From: Cupriavidus basilensis
GTDB taxonomy: Bacteria; Pseudomonadota; Gammaproteobacteria; Burkholderiales; Burkholderiaceae
Assembly (NCBI RefSeq): GCF_000876015.1
Contig: NZ_BBQM01000012.1
Coordinates: forward strand, 372,001-436,000
Direction: 5' to 3'
Length of the DNA stretch: 64,000 bases
The notes below the pieces were generated by a model that had not been told where the DNA came from, did no database searches, and saw only the letters and a program-made list of their open reading frames with translations. This document shows, in pieces, positions 7,078-16,367 of the stretch. The position numbers and the translations under genes are program-made. Numbering within the stretch: position 1 is the first letter of the stretch; the number at the start of each line of letters is the position of its first letter.

Positions 7078-8433
7078 TCAGACCACCGTGGCCAGCGCCA
7101 GCGTCAGCAGCAGTGCCACCACCGAGATGATGGTCTCGCACACGGACCACGTCTTGAAGGTCTGCGCCACGGTCATGTTGAAGTATTCCTTCACCAGCCA
7201 GAAGCCGCCGTCGTTCACGTGCGACAGGATCAGCGAGCCGGCGCCGGTGGTCAGCACCAGCAGTTCGGGGCGGGTGCCCGGCACGCTGGCGGCGATCGGG
7301 GCGACGATGCCGGCGGCGGTGGTCATGGCGACCGTGGCCGAGCCGGTGGCGATGCGGATCAGCACGGCCACCAGCCAGCCCAGCAGCAGCACGGAGACGT
7401 GCGCGCCGGTGGCGACGTCGACGATGGCGTTGGAGATGCCGGAGTCGCGCAGCACGCGGCCGAAGCCGCCGCCGGCGCCGACCACCAGCACGATGATGGC
7501 GGTGGGCGCCACGCATTCGTTGGTGAACTTGAGGATGTTCTCGCGGTTGAAGCCGCGCGCCTTGCCGAAGGTGTAGAAGCTCACCAGCGCGGCGATCAGC
7601 AGCGCCATCACCGAGTTGCCGATCAGCTTGAGGAAGTCGTTGGCGAAAGTCTTGGGCGCGGTGAGCAGGTCGGCCCAACTGCCGATCAGCATCAGCGCCA
7701 CCGGCAGCAGGATGGTGAAGATGGTGATGCCGAAGCCGGGCAGTTCATGCGTGCCCTTGCTCTCGTCCTCGGTGAACTGCGCGGCCAGCGGGTTGACGTC
7801 GGGCAGCTTGACGTAGCGGTCCATCAGCCGCGCGAACAGCGGGCCGGCGATGATGGCGGTGGGGATGCCCACGATCAGCGCGTACAGGATGGTCTTGCCG
7901 ATGTCGGCGCCGTAGGCGGTCACGGCCAGCAGCGCGGCCGGGTGCGGCGGGATCAGGCCGTGCACGACCGACAGGCCGGCCACCATCGGGATGCCGACCA
8001 GCACCATCGAGGTGCCGGTGCGCTTGGCCACGTTGAAGGCGATCGGCACCAGCAGCACGAAGCCGACCTCGAAGAACACCGGCAGGCCGACGATGAAGGC
8101 GATCGTGACCATCGCCCAGTGCACGTTCTTCTCGCCGAAGAAATCGATCAGCGTGCGCGCGATGCGCTCGGCGCCGCCCGATTCGGCCATCATCTTGCCG
8201 AGCATGGTGCCCAGCCCGATGACCAGCGCGATGTGGCCGAGCGTGCCGCCGACGCCGGCCTCGAACGACTTGACGATGTCGCCCATCGGCATGCCCACGG
8301 CAAAGCCGAGCAGCACCGAGACGACGACCAGGGTGATGAAGGGATTGAGCTTGAACTTCGCGATCAGCACGACCAGTGCGATCACGGCGATCAGCGCGTA
8401 CAGCAATAGTGTGGTTCCGGTGACGGCGCCCAT
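7078..8433 (-). CDS. GntP-family gluconate/sugar-acid:H+ symporter
   Basis: A 451-residue inner-membrane permease with about 12-14 hydrophobic segments. GntP-family features include LVIGLGTMLGKMMAESGGAERIA, VHGLIPPHPAALLA, and near the end HVNDGGFWLVKEYFNMTVAQT. The ATG at 8433 is preceded by AAGGAGACAAT, a strong ribosome-binding site. It is the last gene of the rpiR-deacylase-ridA-permease unit, 110 bases after ridA. GntP proteins carry gluconate and related hexonates; in this context the substrate is proposed to be D-glucosaminate or its N-acyl form (inference). Confidence 0.92.
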   Translation of the reverse strand: MGAVTGTTLLLYALIAVIALVVLIAKFKLNPFITLVVVSVLLGFAVGMPMGDIVKSFEAGVGGTLGHIALVIGLGTMLGKMMAESGGAERIARTLIDFFGEKNVHWAMVTIAFIVGLPVFFEVGFVLLVPIAFNVAKRTGTSMVLVGIPMVAGLSVVHGLIPPHPAALLAVTAYGADIGKTILYALIVGIPTAIIAGPLFARLMDRYVKLPDVNPLAAQFTEDESKGTHELPGFGITIFTILLPVALMLIGSWADLLTAPKTFANDFLKLIGNSVMALLIAALVSFYTFGKARGFNRENILKFTNECVAPTAIIVLVVGAGGGFGRVLRDSGISNAIVDVATGAHVSVLLLGWLVAVLIRIATGSATVAMTTAAGIVAPIAASVPGTRPELLVLTTGAGSLILSHVNDGGFWLVKEYFNMTVAQTFKTWSVCETIISVVALLLTLALATVV

Positions 8434-8543
8434 ATTGTCTCCTTGCTGCGGGGTCCGCCGGAGGGTCCGGCGGGGCTCTCCCGCGTCCGTTATGAAAATG
8501 GCCGCGCAGGCGGCCGGTTGAGGTGTTTGCCGGAAGGCGCTGG

Positions 8544-8936
8544 TCAGGCCGCCGGCTTCTTGTAGGCGATGCAGTCGATCTCGACCTTGCAATCCACCAC
8601 CATGCTCGATTGCACGCAGGCGCGTGCCGGCGGGTTGGCGCCGAAATATTCCCTGAAGATCCTGTTGAACGAGGCGAAGTCGCGCGCGTCGTCCAGCCAC
8701 ACGCCGCAGCGCACCACGTGCTCGGGGCCGTAGCCGGCCTCGGCCAGGATGGCGAGCACGTTCCTGATGGCCTGGTGGGTCTGCGGCACGATGCCGCCGT
8801 CGATGACCTCGCCGGCCACCATCGGCACCTGGCCCGACACGTGGAGCCAGCCGTCGGCGGCGACCGCGCGGGCAAAGGGCATGTGCTGGCCACCGGAGCC
8901 GGTGCCGCCTTCCACGCCGAATCGTCTGATTTCCAT
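8544..8936 (-). CDS. RidA-family reactive enamine/imine deaminase
   Basis: A 130-residue YjgF/YER057c/UK114 protein. The pattern VAADGWLHVSGQVP, QTHQAIRNVLAILAEAGY and PARACVQSSMVVDCKVEIDCIA is typical, with the conserved Arg in PARAC that binds the carboxylate of 2-iminoacids. RidA hydrolyses enamine/imine products of PLP-dependent dehydratases before they damage other PLP enzymes. It sits between the permease and the deacylase and 3 kb from a PLP deaminase of the same cluster, which makes it a dedicated helper. AGGAG precedes the ATG. Confidence 0.9.
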   Translation of the reverse strand: MEIRRFGVEGGTGSGGQHMPFARAVAADGWLHVSGQVPMVAGEVIDGGIVPQTHQAIRNVLAILAEAGYGPEHVVRCGVWLDDARDFASFNRIFREYFGANPPARACVQSSMVVDCKVEIDCIAYKKPAA

Positions 8937-8979
8937 GAAGACTCCTGAAGCGGATTGCTGAAATCGGGTTGCGGCGCCG

Positions 8980-10500
8980 CTAGCCGGCCACGTCGCCGGC
9001 GCGCCGCGCGCGCGGCAGGAAGCGGCCGGCGCGCGCGCCGGTGGCCGCGCGCCGCCGCCAGGACAGCGCGCCGTTGACCCACACCGCGGCGATGCCTTCG
9101 GCCGGCTGCATGGGGTCGGTGAAGCTGGCCGCGTCGCGGATGGTGGCGGCGTCGAACAGCACCAGGTCGGCCCAGTAGCCTTCGCGCACGAAGCCGCGCT
9201 GCGCCAGGCCGAAGCGTTCGGCCGACAGGCCGGTCATCTTGTTGACGGCCACGGCCAGCGGGAACAGTTCGCGGTCGCGCGCGTAGTGGCCCAGCACGCG
9301 CGGGAACGCGCCCCACAGGCGCGGGTGCGGCAGCGGGTCGTTGGGCAGGCCGTCCGAGCCGATCACGGTGGCGGGGTGGCTGAGGATGCGGTCCACGTCG
9401 GCGTCTTCCATGCCGTGATAGACCGCGCCGGCCGGCTGCAGGCGGCGCGCGGCGTCTTCCAGGCTGGTCTGCCACCCGGCGGCGATGTCGGCCAGCAGGC
9501 GGCCGCCCATGCCGGGATGCGGCCCGGACCACGTGACCATGATGTCGAAGTCGCCGGTGACCTGCTTGAGGTCCAGCGTGGAGGAGCTGGCGGTGTAGGG
9601 ATAGCAGTCGCAGCCGACCGGCTGCCAGCGCTGCGCGCGCTCGAGCGCGTCGAGCACTTCGCCGCTGCGGCCCCAGTTGGCCACGCCGGCGCATTTCAGG
9701 TGCGAGATCACCACCGGCACGCGCGCGTGCCGGCCGATGCGGAAGGCTTCGTCCATCGCCTCCAGGATCTCGGCGAACTCGCTGCGCAGGTGGGTGGCGT
9801 AGAGCGCGCCGGCGCGCGCCAGCGGCTCGGACAGCGCCAGCACTTCGTCGGTGGTGGCGCTGAACGCGCTGGCGTAGGCCAGGCCCGTGGACAGGCCCAG
9901 CGCGCCGTGCGCCAGCGCCGCCTCCAGCTGCGCGCGCATGGCGGCGATCTCCGCCGGCGTGGCGGCGCGGTCGAGCCGGTCCATGTGGTTGCTGCGCAGC
10001 GCGGTGTGGCCGACCAGCGCCGCCACGTTGACGGCGGGCCGCGCGTCCCGCACGGCCTGCACGTAGCTGCCGAAATCCGGGTAGCGGAAGGCTTCGGCGC
10101 CGCCGAGCAGGTTCATCGGGTCGGGCGGCTCGCCGCGCAGCGCGACGGGCGCGGCGCTGATGCCGCAGTTGCCGACGATCACGGTGGTCACGCCCTGCGA
10201 GAGCTTGGGCGTCATCTCCGGCTGGCGGACGACGTTGGTGTCGTCGTGCGTGTGCACGTCGATGAAGCCGGGCGCGAGCACCAGGCCGTCGGCCGCCACC
10301 ACCTGCGCCGCGCCGGCGGGGTCGATGCCGCCGCCGTCCTCATCGTCGTCCAGCATGGCGATGCGCGCGATGCGCCCGGCGCGCAGTGCCACGTCGGCGC
10401 GGCGCGCCTCGGCGCCGGAGCCGTCGAGCACGGTGGCGCCGCGGATGAGCGTGTCGAACGGCGGCAGGCCGGACGGCGCGGTGTCGGTCGAGGCGGGCAT
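8980..10500 (-). CDS. N-acyl-D-amino-acid deacylase (D-aminoacylase-type amidohydrolase)
   Basis: A 506-residue metal-dependent amidohydrolase. FDTLIRGATVLDGSG and the C-terminal SWRRR segment form the small beta-sandwich; the barrel carries FIDVHTHDD, the D-aminoacylase Cys in IVGNCGIS, VISHLKCAG and the late Asp in IGSDGLPND. The family removes acyl groups from N-acyl-D-amino acids (EC 3.5.1.81). It starts 2 bases after the RpiR stop, so the two are tightly coupled. In this cluster it could deacylate an N-acetyl amino sugar acid such as N-acetyl-D-glucosaminate, whose C2 is a D-type amino acid centre (inference). Confidence 0.88.
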   Translation of the reverse strand: MPASTDTAPSGLPPFDTLIRGATVLDGSGAEARRADVALRAGRIARIAMLDDDEDGGGIDPAGAAQVVAADGLVLAPGFIDVHTHDDTNVVRQPEMTPKLSQGVTTVIVGNCGISAAPVALRGEPPDPMNLLGGAEAFRYPDFGSYVQAVRDARPAVNVAALVGHTALRSNHMDRLDRAATPAEIAAMRAQLEAALAHGALGLSTGLAYASAFSATTDEVLALSEPLARAGALYATHLRSEFAEILEAMDEAFRIGRHARVPVVISHLKCAGVANWGRSGEVLDALERAQRWQPVGCDCYPYTASSSTLDLKQVTGDFDIMVTWSGPHPGMGGRLLADIAAGWQTSLEDAARRLQPAGAVYHGMEDADVDRILSHPATVIGSDGLPNDPLPHPRLWGAFPRVLGHYARDRELFPLAVAVNKMTGLSAERFGLAQRGFVREGYWADLVLFDAATIRDAASFTDPMQPAEGIAAVWVNGALSWRRRAATGARAGRFLPRARRAGDVAG

Positions 10501-10501
10501 G

Positions 10502-11404
10502 TCAGTCTCCGAGCGGCTGGCGGCTGTCCGCGGCGCCGGGGCCCGCGCTGCCGCGGTGCGCGTCGAGCACGAACTTGAGCCGGCGCAGCCGGTCCTGGCT
10601 CTGCTCCTGCTGCAGCAGCGCGAGCTGGGTGGACAGCACGTCCATCACCAGCAGCATGGCGTAGCGCGAGGCCGAGGGCTTGAAGATGAAATCGGTTTCG
10701 AGCGTGCGCACCGGCAGCAGCACGTCGGCGCGCGCGGCCAGCGGCGAGCCCAGCGCGGTCACGGCCACCAGGCGCGCGCCGTACTCGCGCGCGATGTCGC
10801 AGCTGGCCAGCATCTCGGGCACGCTGCCGGTGGCGGAGAAGGCGAGCACGACGTCGTCCTTGTGCAGGGTGGCCGCCACCATCTTCTGCAGCAGCGCATC
10901 CTGGTAGCTGGCCACGGGGCGGCCCAGGCGGGCCAGGCGGTAGCGCGCCTCGTCGGCCATGAAGGACGAGCCGCCACCCATGCCGAAAGCGTAGACCATG
11001 CGCGCGTCGAGCAACAGGCGCGCGGCGCGCCCGATGTGGTCGGGGTCGATCAGCTTGCGGTTGACTTCCAGTGAGTCCAGGATGTCGGCATGGATGCTGT
11101 CGGCCAGCGTGGCCGGGGCCGGCTCGGCCGTGCGCGCGCCCTGCGCCTGCAGGAAGCGCTGGCCCACCGCGGTGGCCTGCGCCAGGCGCAGCTTCAGGTC
11201 GCGCACGTCGCGGCAGCCGATGGCCTTGGCAAAGCGCGTCACGCTGGCTTCGCTCACGCCGGCCTTGCGCGCCAGTTCGTTGATGCTGGTCGCGGCCGCG
11301 CCGGCCAGGTCCTCCAGGATCACCTGGGCGACCTTCTGCTCGGCCAGGCGCAGCGTGGGGCCGCGCTCGGCGATGCGGGAAAGGATGTCGAAGGACGCGG
11401 ACAT
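10502..11404 (-). CDS. RpiR-family transcriptional regulator
   Basis: About 300 residues: N-terminal HTH_6 (LRLAEQKVAQVILEDLAG, SINELARKAGVSEASVTRFAKAIGC) and a C-terminal SIS domain (VYAFGMGGGSSFMADEARYRL, FSATGSVPEML) that binds phosphosugars. The ATG at 11404 is chosen because the HTH domain starts immediately after it. It lies at the divergent point of the sugar-acid cluster and heads the deacylase-ridA-permease unit. RpiR proteins of sugar pathways typically respond to a phosphorylated intermediate; KDPG is the natural candidate here. Confidence 0.9.
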   Translation of the reverse strand: MSASFDILSRIAERGPTLRLAEQKVAQVILEDLAGAAATSINELARKAGVSEASVTRFAKAIGCRDVRDLKLRLAQATAVGQRFLQAQGARTAEPAPATLADSIHADILDSLEVNRKLIDPDHIGRAARLLLDARMVYAFGMGGGSSFMADEARYRLARLGRPVASYQDALLQKMVAATLHKDDVVLAFSATGSVPEMLASCDIAREYGARLVAVTALGSPLAARADVLLPVRTLETDFIFKPSASRYAMLLVMDVLSTQLALLQQEQSQDRLRRLKFVLDAHRGSAGPGAADSRQPLGD

Positions 11405-11502
11405 GGACGGGAGCGTAGGGCGAAGCGTAAGGGCGGAACGTGCGCGCATCCGCCGGCGCAGGCAAGGTTCGGCACGCCGCGGATGTTACTTTATAACAAG
11501 GG

Positions 11503-11520
11503 TGAAATATCGTAATTTCA
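11503..11520. promoter_or_regulatory. Inverted repeat, probable RpiR operator
   Basis: TGAAAT and ATTTCA flank six bases in the AT-rich divergent region between rpiR and the PLP deaminase gene. Size and position fit a dimer site controlling both directions. Confidence 0.55.
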
Positions 11521-11556
11521 AGGCTATCATTACGTCAATCGGAATTTTGCGCAGTG

Positions 11557-12834
11557 ATGACAGAGATGCATGAAATAAAGTACCAGACCGGTATGATCGA
11601 TCCGCTCAACAAGGCGCTCGGCAAGCTGGAGGCGCCGCTGGCGCCGGCGGCCGCAGGCCAGGTCGGCTGGCAACTGCTGGCCGAGGACCTGAGCCTGCCG
11701 GCGGCGGTACTGTATGAAGAGCGCCTGGCCCACAACCTGGCGTGGATGCGCCGCTTCATGCACGAATACGGCGTGCAGCTCGCGCCGCACGGCAAGACCA
11801 CGATGGCGCCCAAGCTGTTCGCGCGCCAGCTCGAAGCCGGCGCCTGGGGCATCACGCTGGCCACCGCGCACCAGACCGCCGCGGCCCATGCGCACGGCGT
11901 GCGCCGCGTGCTGATGGCCAACCAGCTGGTGGGCCGCCGCAATATGGAGATCGTCGCGGACCTGCTGCGCGATCCCGGCTTCGAGTTCTTCTCGCTGGTG
12001 GATTCGCCGGAACTGGCGGATCAATTGGGCGCGTATTTCAGCGGCCGTGGCCAGACGCTGCAGGTCCTGCTGGAGCTGGGCGTGGCGGGCGGACGCACCG
12101 GCGCGCGCGACGCGCGCCAGCAGGCCGCGGTGCTGGCGGCGCTGGCGCGCTGGCCCGGCGCGCTGTCGCTGGCCGGCGTGGAAATCTACGAAGGCGTGCT
12201 GAAGGAAGAGGCCGACATCCGCGCCTTCCTGCAACGCACCGTGGCGGTCACGCGCGAGCTGGCCGCGGCCGGCCGCTTCGGCCGCAGCCCGGTGATCCTG
12301 TCGGGCGCGGGCTCGGCCTGGTACGACGTGGTGGCGGAGGAATTCGCGCGCGCCGAGATCGGCGCGCCGCTGGACATCGTGCTGCGCCCGGGCTGCTACC
12401 TGACGCACGACGTGGGCATCTACCGCGCCGCGCAGGAGCGCATCCTGGCCAGCAACCCGGTCGCGCAGAAGATGCGCGAGGGCCTGCTGCCGGCCTTGCA
12501 GCTGTGGGCCTACGTGCAGTCGGTTCCCGAGCCGGAGCGCGCCATCGTCGGCATGGGCAAGCGCGACGCGGCCTTCGACGCCGGCATGCCGGTCCCGGCG
12601 CGGCTGTACCGGCCCGGCGCGCCCGCGCCGCAGGCGGCGCCCGCGCACTGGGAGGTGAGCGGCATGATGGACCAGCACGCCTACCTGCGGATCCGCGCCG
12701 GCGACGACATCCGCGTGGGCGACATGATCGCCTTCGACATCTCGCATCCGTGCCTGACCTTCGACAAGTGGCGCCACATCCCGGTGCTGGACGGCAGCCT
12801 GCGCGTGACCGACATCGTCCAGACCTTCTTCTGA
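11557..12834 (+). CDS. Fold-III PLP-dependent amino acid deaminase (D-serine dehydratase/D-threonine aldolase family)
   Basis: About 425 residues with an alanine-racemase-type PLP barrel at the N-terminus; the PLP lysine is in LAPHGKTTMAPKL near residue 80. SGAGSAWYDVV binds the cofactor phosphate, and the C-terminal region has HAYLR and DMIAFDISHPCLTFDKW, the metal-site His/Cys pair of D-serine dehydratase/D-threonine aldolase. Several starts are possible (GTG 11554, ATG 11557, 11566, 11593). It opens a unit with a KDG kinase and KDPG aldolase, so its product is probably 2-keto-3-deoxygluconate, which would make it D-glucosaminate dehydratase (EC 4.2.1.26). Specificity is inferred; the plain D-serine activity remains possible. 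Confidence 0.82.
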   Translation: MTEMHEIKYQTGMIDPLNKALGKLEAPLAPAAAGQVGWQLLAEDLSLPAAVLYEERLAHNLAWMRRFMHEYGVQLAPHGKTTMAPKLFARQLEAGAWGITLATAHQTAAAHAHGVRRVLMANQLVGRRNMEIVADLLRDPGFEFFSLVDSPELADQLGAYFSGRGQTLQVLLELGVAGGRTGARDARQQAAVLAALARWPGALSLAGVEIYEGVLKEEADIRAFLQRTVAVTRELAAAGRFGRSPVILSGAGSAWYDVVAEEFARAEIGAPLDIVLRPGCYLTHDVGIYRAAQERILASNPVAQKMREGLLPALQLWAYVQSVPEPERAIVGMGKRDAAFDAGMPVPARLYRPGAPAPQAAPAHWEVSGMMDQHAYLRIRAGDDIRVGDMIAFDISHPCLTFDKWRHIPVLDGSLRVTDIVQTFF

Positions 12835-12887
12835 CCGCCACGAACGGAATCACGGAACCACGGAACCTCCTGAAGGACGCCCGCACC

Positions 12888-13823
12888 ATGAGCATCGACA
12901 TCCTGGCTTTCGGCGAAGCGCTGGTGGAGTTCAACCAGCAGCCCGACGACCCCGCCCGCTACCTGCAGGGCTTCGGCGGCGACACGTCCAACTTCTGCAT
13001 CGCCGCGGCGCGCCAGGGCGCGCGCACCGGCTACATCAGCGCGGTGGGCGACGACAGCTTCGGCGAGCGCCTGCTGGCGCTGTGGACGCAGGAGCGCGTC
13101 GACACCCGCCACGTGCGCGTCGACGCCGGCGCGCCGACCGGCGTGTACTTCGTCAGCCACGACGCGCACGGCCACCGCTTCGACTACCTGCGCAGCGGCT
13201 CGGCGGCCAGCCGCTACCACCATGAATACCTGCCGCACCACGCCATCGCCGAGGCGCGCTACCTGCATGTGTCCGGCATCAGCCTGGCCATCAGCACCAG
13301 CGCCTGCGACACCGCGCTGGCGGCGATGGAGCACGCGCGCAAGGCCGGCGCCAAGGTGACGCTGGACACCAACCTGCGGCTGCGCCTATGGACGCTGGCG
13401 CGCGCGCGCGGCATCATGCGCGAAGCCTTTTCGCTCACCGACGTGTGCCTGCCGAGCTGGGACGACATCACCGTGCTGACCGGCCTCGACGACCGCGACG
13501 CCATCGTCGACCACCTGCTCGGCTACGGCATCGGGCTGGTGGCGCTCAAGCTGGGCGAGGAGGGCGCCTACGTGGCCACGCCCGAGGCGCGCTCGCTGGT
13601 GGCGCCGTACCCGGTGCGGGCGCTCGACGCCACCGGCGCCGGCGACTGCTTCGGCGGCAGCTTCGTGGCGCGCCTGGCGGCCGGCGACGATCCGTTCGAG
13701 GCCGCGCGCTATGCCAACGTGGCCGCGGCGCTGTCCACCACCGGCTACGGCGCGGTGGCGCCGATCCCGGCCACCGAGACCGTGCTGGCCCGGCTGGCGC
13801 AGTCGGTTGCCGTGATTGCCTGA
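12888..13823 (+). CDS. kdgK: 2-Dehydro-3-deoxygluconokinase (PfkB family)
   Basis: A 311-residue ribokinase-family kinase that phosphorylates 2-keto-3-deoxygluconate to KDPG with ATP. MSIDILAFGEALVEFNQ and GGDTSNFCIAAARQGA bind the sugar; the catalytic Asp is in the PfkB signature DATGAGDCFGGSFVARL near the C-terminus; LDTNLRLRLW is typical of KDG kinases. It follows the PLP deaminase by 53 bases and precedes KDPG aldolase, which fixes the assignment well. A fructokinase is the alternative but fits the context less. Confidence 0.9.
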   Translation: MSIDILAFGEALVEFNQQPDDPARYLQGFGGDTSNFCIAAARQGARTGYISAVGDDSFGERLLALWTQERVDTRHVRVDAGAPTGVYFVSHDAHGHRFDYLRSGSAASRYHHEYLPHHAIAEARYLHVSGISLAISTSACDTALAAMEHARKAGAKVTLDTNLRLRLWTLARARGIMREAFSLTDVCLPSWDDITVLTGLDDRDAIVDHLLGYGIGLVALKLGEEGAYVATPEARSLVAPYPVRALDATGAGDCFGGSFVARLAAGDDPFEAARYANVAAALSTTGYGAVAPIPATETVLARLAQSVAVIA

Positions 13824-13926
13824 TTTTTCCGGTCTTTCCCGCTTCGCGCGGACTCCGCGCGCGACCGGTTCGCTGTTTTTTCGTGCCCTCGTCGGCTTGT
13901 CCGACCTACCTGACTGAATATCCGTC

Positions 13927-14568
13927 ATGCAAACTCAATCCTCCCTGATCGAACGCTTCGCCGGCGTGCCGGTGATCCCGGTGCTGGAATTCTCCTCGGT
14001 CGACGAAGCGCTGCACGTCAGCGAAGCGCTGATCGGCGGCGGCCTGCCGGTGCTGGAAATCACGCTGCGCACGCCGGTGGCGCTGGACGCCATCAAGGCG
14101 GTGGCCGCGGCCTTCCCCGAGGCGGTGGTCGGCGCCGGCACGGTGCTCACGCCGGCCCAGCTCCAGGCCGTGGGCGAGGCCGGCGTGCAGTTCGCCGTGT
14201 CGCCCGGGCTGACCCCGGCGCTGGCCGTGGCCGCGCAGGGCGCCGGCGTGGCGCTGCTGCCGGGCGTGGCCACCGCCAGCGAGGCGATGGCCGCGCTCGA
14301 AGCGGGCTTCCAGTTCCTCAAGTTCTTCCCGGCCGAGGCCGCCGGCGGCATCCCGATGCTCAAGTCGCTGTACGGCCCGCTGGCCCAGTTGCGCTTCTGC
14401 CCCACCGGCGGCATCGACGCGGCGCGCGCGCCGTCCTACCTGGCGCTGCCCAACGTGGTGTGCGTGGGCGGCTCGTGGGTGGTGCCCAAGGATGCCGTGG
14501 CCAAGGGCGACTGGGAGCGCGTGCGCGCGCTGGCGCGCGAGGCGGCCGCGCTGCGCAAGCCGGCCTGA
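13927..14568 (+). CDS. eda: 2-Dehydro-3-deoxy-phosphogluconate (KDPG) aldolase
   Basis: A 213-residue class I aldolase splitting KDPG into pyruvate and glyceraldehyde-3-phosphate. LPVLEITLRTP carries the catalytic Glu, VGAGTVLTPAQ and AVSPGLTP are family motifs, the Schiff-base Lys is in FLKFFPAEAAGG, and RFCPTGGI binds phosphate. Third gene of the plus-strand unit, 103 bases after the kinase. Whether the cell has another Entner-Doudoroff aldolase elsewhere cannot be told. Confidence 0.93.
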   Translation: MQTQSSLIERFAGVPVIPVLEFSSVDEALHVSEALIGGGLPVLEITLRTPVALDAIKAVAAAFPEAVVGAGTVLTPAQLQAVGEAGVQFAVSPGLTPALAVAAQGAGVALLPGVATASEAMAALEAGFQFLKFFPAEAAGGIPMLKSLYGPLAQLRFCPTGGIDAARAPSYLALPNVVCVGGSWVVPKDAVAKGDWERVRALAREAAALRKPA

Positions 14569-14708
14569 GCGGCCGTAAGCGTCCCCGGGTGGCCGCCGCC
14601 TTGGCCGCCGCTTTGCCGGGCACGTCGGACAAAGGCGGATAGCCGCGCCTGGCGCGAGCTCCTAAGCTTCCGGTATCGGGTCCTGGATGGCCCGCGGCTG
14701 GAGGCGGC

Positions 14709-16367
14709 ATGCTGGTGCGATTCACGGTGACGGCGGCGGGGGCGGTGGCGCGAGAGCGCCGCGCCGGCCCGGCATGGATCGCCCGCCTGGCGCGCGCGCT
14801 GGCCTGCGCGCTGGTGCTGGCCACCGAGGGCTGCGCCAGCCTGCCGCGCGACGTGCCGCGCCAGCCGAGCGCGGCGCTGGCCGATCCCGCCGCCACCGCG
14901 CTGGGCCGGCTGGTGGCGCAGAGCGCGCCCGACCCGGCGCTGTCCGGCTTCCACGTCATCACCTCGGGCGAGGAAGCCTTCGGCACGCTCGTGACGCTGG
15001 CCGACCGCGCCACGCGCACGCTCGACCTGCAGTACTACATCATCGACGCCGACGAGTCCTCGCGCGAGATCCTGCGCCACGTGCGCGCCGCCGCCGGGCG
15101 CGGCGTGCGCGTGCGCGTGCTGGTCGACGACCTGCACAGCGACGGCAAGGACCGCGCCTTCCTGCGCTTCGCGCGCCACCGCAACATCGAGGTGCGGATG
15201 TTCAACCCGTTCCCGGCCGGGCGCTTTTCCAGGCTGACGCGCATGATGTCGTCGGCGGCGGACATCCGCCGCATCAACCGGCGCATGCACAACAAGGCGT
15301 TCATCGCCGACAACGCGCTGGCCATGACGGGCGGGCGCAATATCGGCAGCGCCTACTTCCTGCGCGCGCCGGACACCAATTTCGTGGATCTCGACGTGAT
15401 CGCCGCCGGCCCCGCGGTGCGGCGGCTGTCGGCGGCGTTCGACCGCTACTGGAACAGCCCGCTGGCGATTCCGGTGGAGGCGCTGGCCAGCCCCGAGGAA
15501 CTGGCGGCGTCGGCCGAGCCCGCCAGCGCGGCGAGCCCGGAGCCGGGCCTGGCCGACCCGCGGGCGGAGTCCGGGCGCGGCGAGTCCCGGGGCGCGGCGC
15601 CGCCGGCGCGCATCGATCCGCGCGCGAGCTTCCTGGCGCGGCAGCTCGCCGGCGGCGGCAAGCTGCCGCTGGAATGGGCCGCGGCCAGCGTGATGGTCGA
15701 CACGCCGGACAAGGCCTCGCCCGACAAGGCGCCCGAAGGCGAGGACACGATGGTGCGGGAACTGGGCCGCATGCTGGGCGGCGCGCAGCAGGAAATCATC
15801 CTGATCTCGCCGTACTTCGTGCCCGGCGATGCGGGCGTGGCATGGATGGCGGGCCTCGTCGGGCGCGGCGTCAAGGTGCGGGTGCTGACCAATTCGCTGG
15901 CCGCCACCGATGCGCCGATCGTGCACGTGGGCTACCGCCGCTACCGGGCGGCGCTGCTGCGCGCCGGCGTGGAGCTGCACGAGCTGAAGTCGCGCCCCGG
16001 CCGCCCGCAGCGGGCGGTCGGCGATTTCACGTCCTCGCAGGCCAGCCTCCACGTGAAGGCCGCCATGGCGGACCGCGCCAACCTGTTCGTCGGCTCGATG
16101 AACTTCGATCCGCGCTCGGCCAGCCAGAACACCGAGACCGGCCTGATCATCCGCAGCCCGCGCCTGGCGCAGCAGGTCGCGCAGTTGTTCGCCGGCGCCA
16201 TCGACGACAACAGCTATCTGCTGCGCTTGTCCGACACGGGCGCGGTGCAATGGGTGGATGGCAAGGGGAAGGATGCGGCCGTGCTCGATGCCGAGCCGGA
16301 CACCACGTGGTCCAGGCGGCTGTGGATCGACGTGCTGGCGCCGTTTACTCCGGAGGAACTGCTGTAG
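14709..16367 (+). CDS. Phospholipase D-family lipoprotein, ClsC-like cardiolipin synthase
   Basis: A 552-residue protein with two complete HxKxxxxD catalytic motifs: HNKAFIADNALAMTGGRN near residue 195 and HVKAAMADRANLFVGSMN near residue 450. ClsC-type markers are LDLQYYIIDADESS and VRVLVDDLHSDGKD. The N-terminus is an arginine-rich start, a hydrophobic stretch and EGCASLP, a plausible lipobox with Cys, so it may be membrane-anchored. Residues 255-305 form an Ala/Pro-rich insert. Family members join phosphatidyl groups to make cardiolipin. The stop codon lies in an 18-bp tandem duplication. Confidence 0.87.
   Translation: MLVRFTVTAAGAVARERRAGPAWIARLARALACALVLATEGCASLPRDVPRQPSAALADPAATALGRLVAQSAPDPALSGFHVITSGEEAFGTLVTLADRATRTLDLQYYIIDADESSREILRHVRAAAGRGVRVRVLVDDLHSDGKDRAFLRFARHRNIEVRMFNPFPAGRFSRLTRMMSSAADIRRINRRMHNKAFIADNALAMTGGRNIGSAYFLRAPDTNFVDLDVIAAGPAVRRLSAAFDRYWNSPLAIPVEALASPEELAASAEPASAASPEPGLADPRAESGRGESRGAAPPARIDPRASFLARQLAGGGKLPLEWAAASVMVDTPDKASPDKAPEGEDTMVRELGRMLGGAQQEIILISPYFVPGDAGVAWMAGLVGRGVKVRVLTNSLAATDAPIVHVGYRRYRAALLRAGVELHELKSRPGRPQRAVGDFTSSQASLHVKAAMADRANLFVGSMNFDPRSASQNTETGLIIRSPRLAQQVAQLFAGAIDDNSYLLRLSDTGAVQWVDGKGKDAAVLDAEPDTTWSRRLWIDVLAPFTPEELL

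Noticed and set aside
14709..16367. ClsA-type cardiolipin synthase
   Set aside because: There is no pair of N-terminal membrane helices; the ClsC-like motifs and the lipoprotein-like start fit ClsC better.
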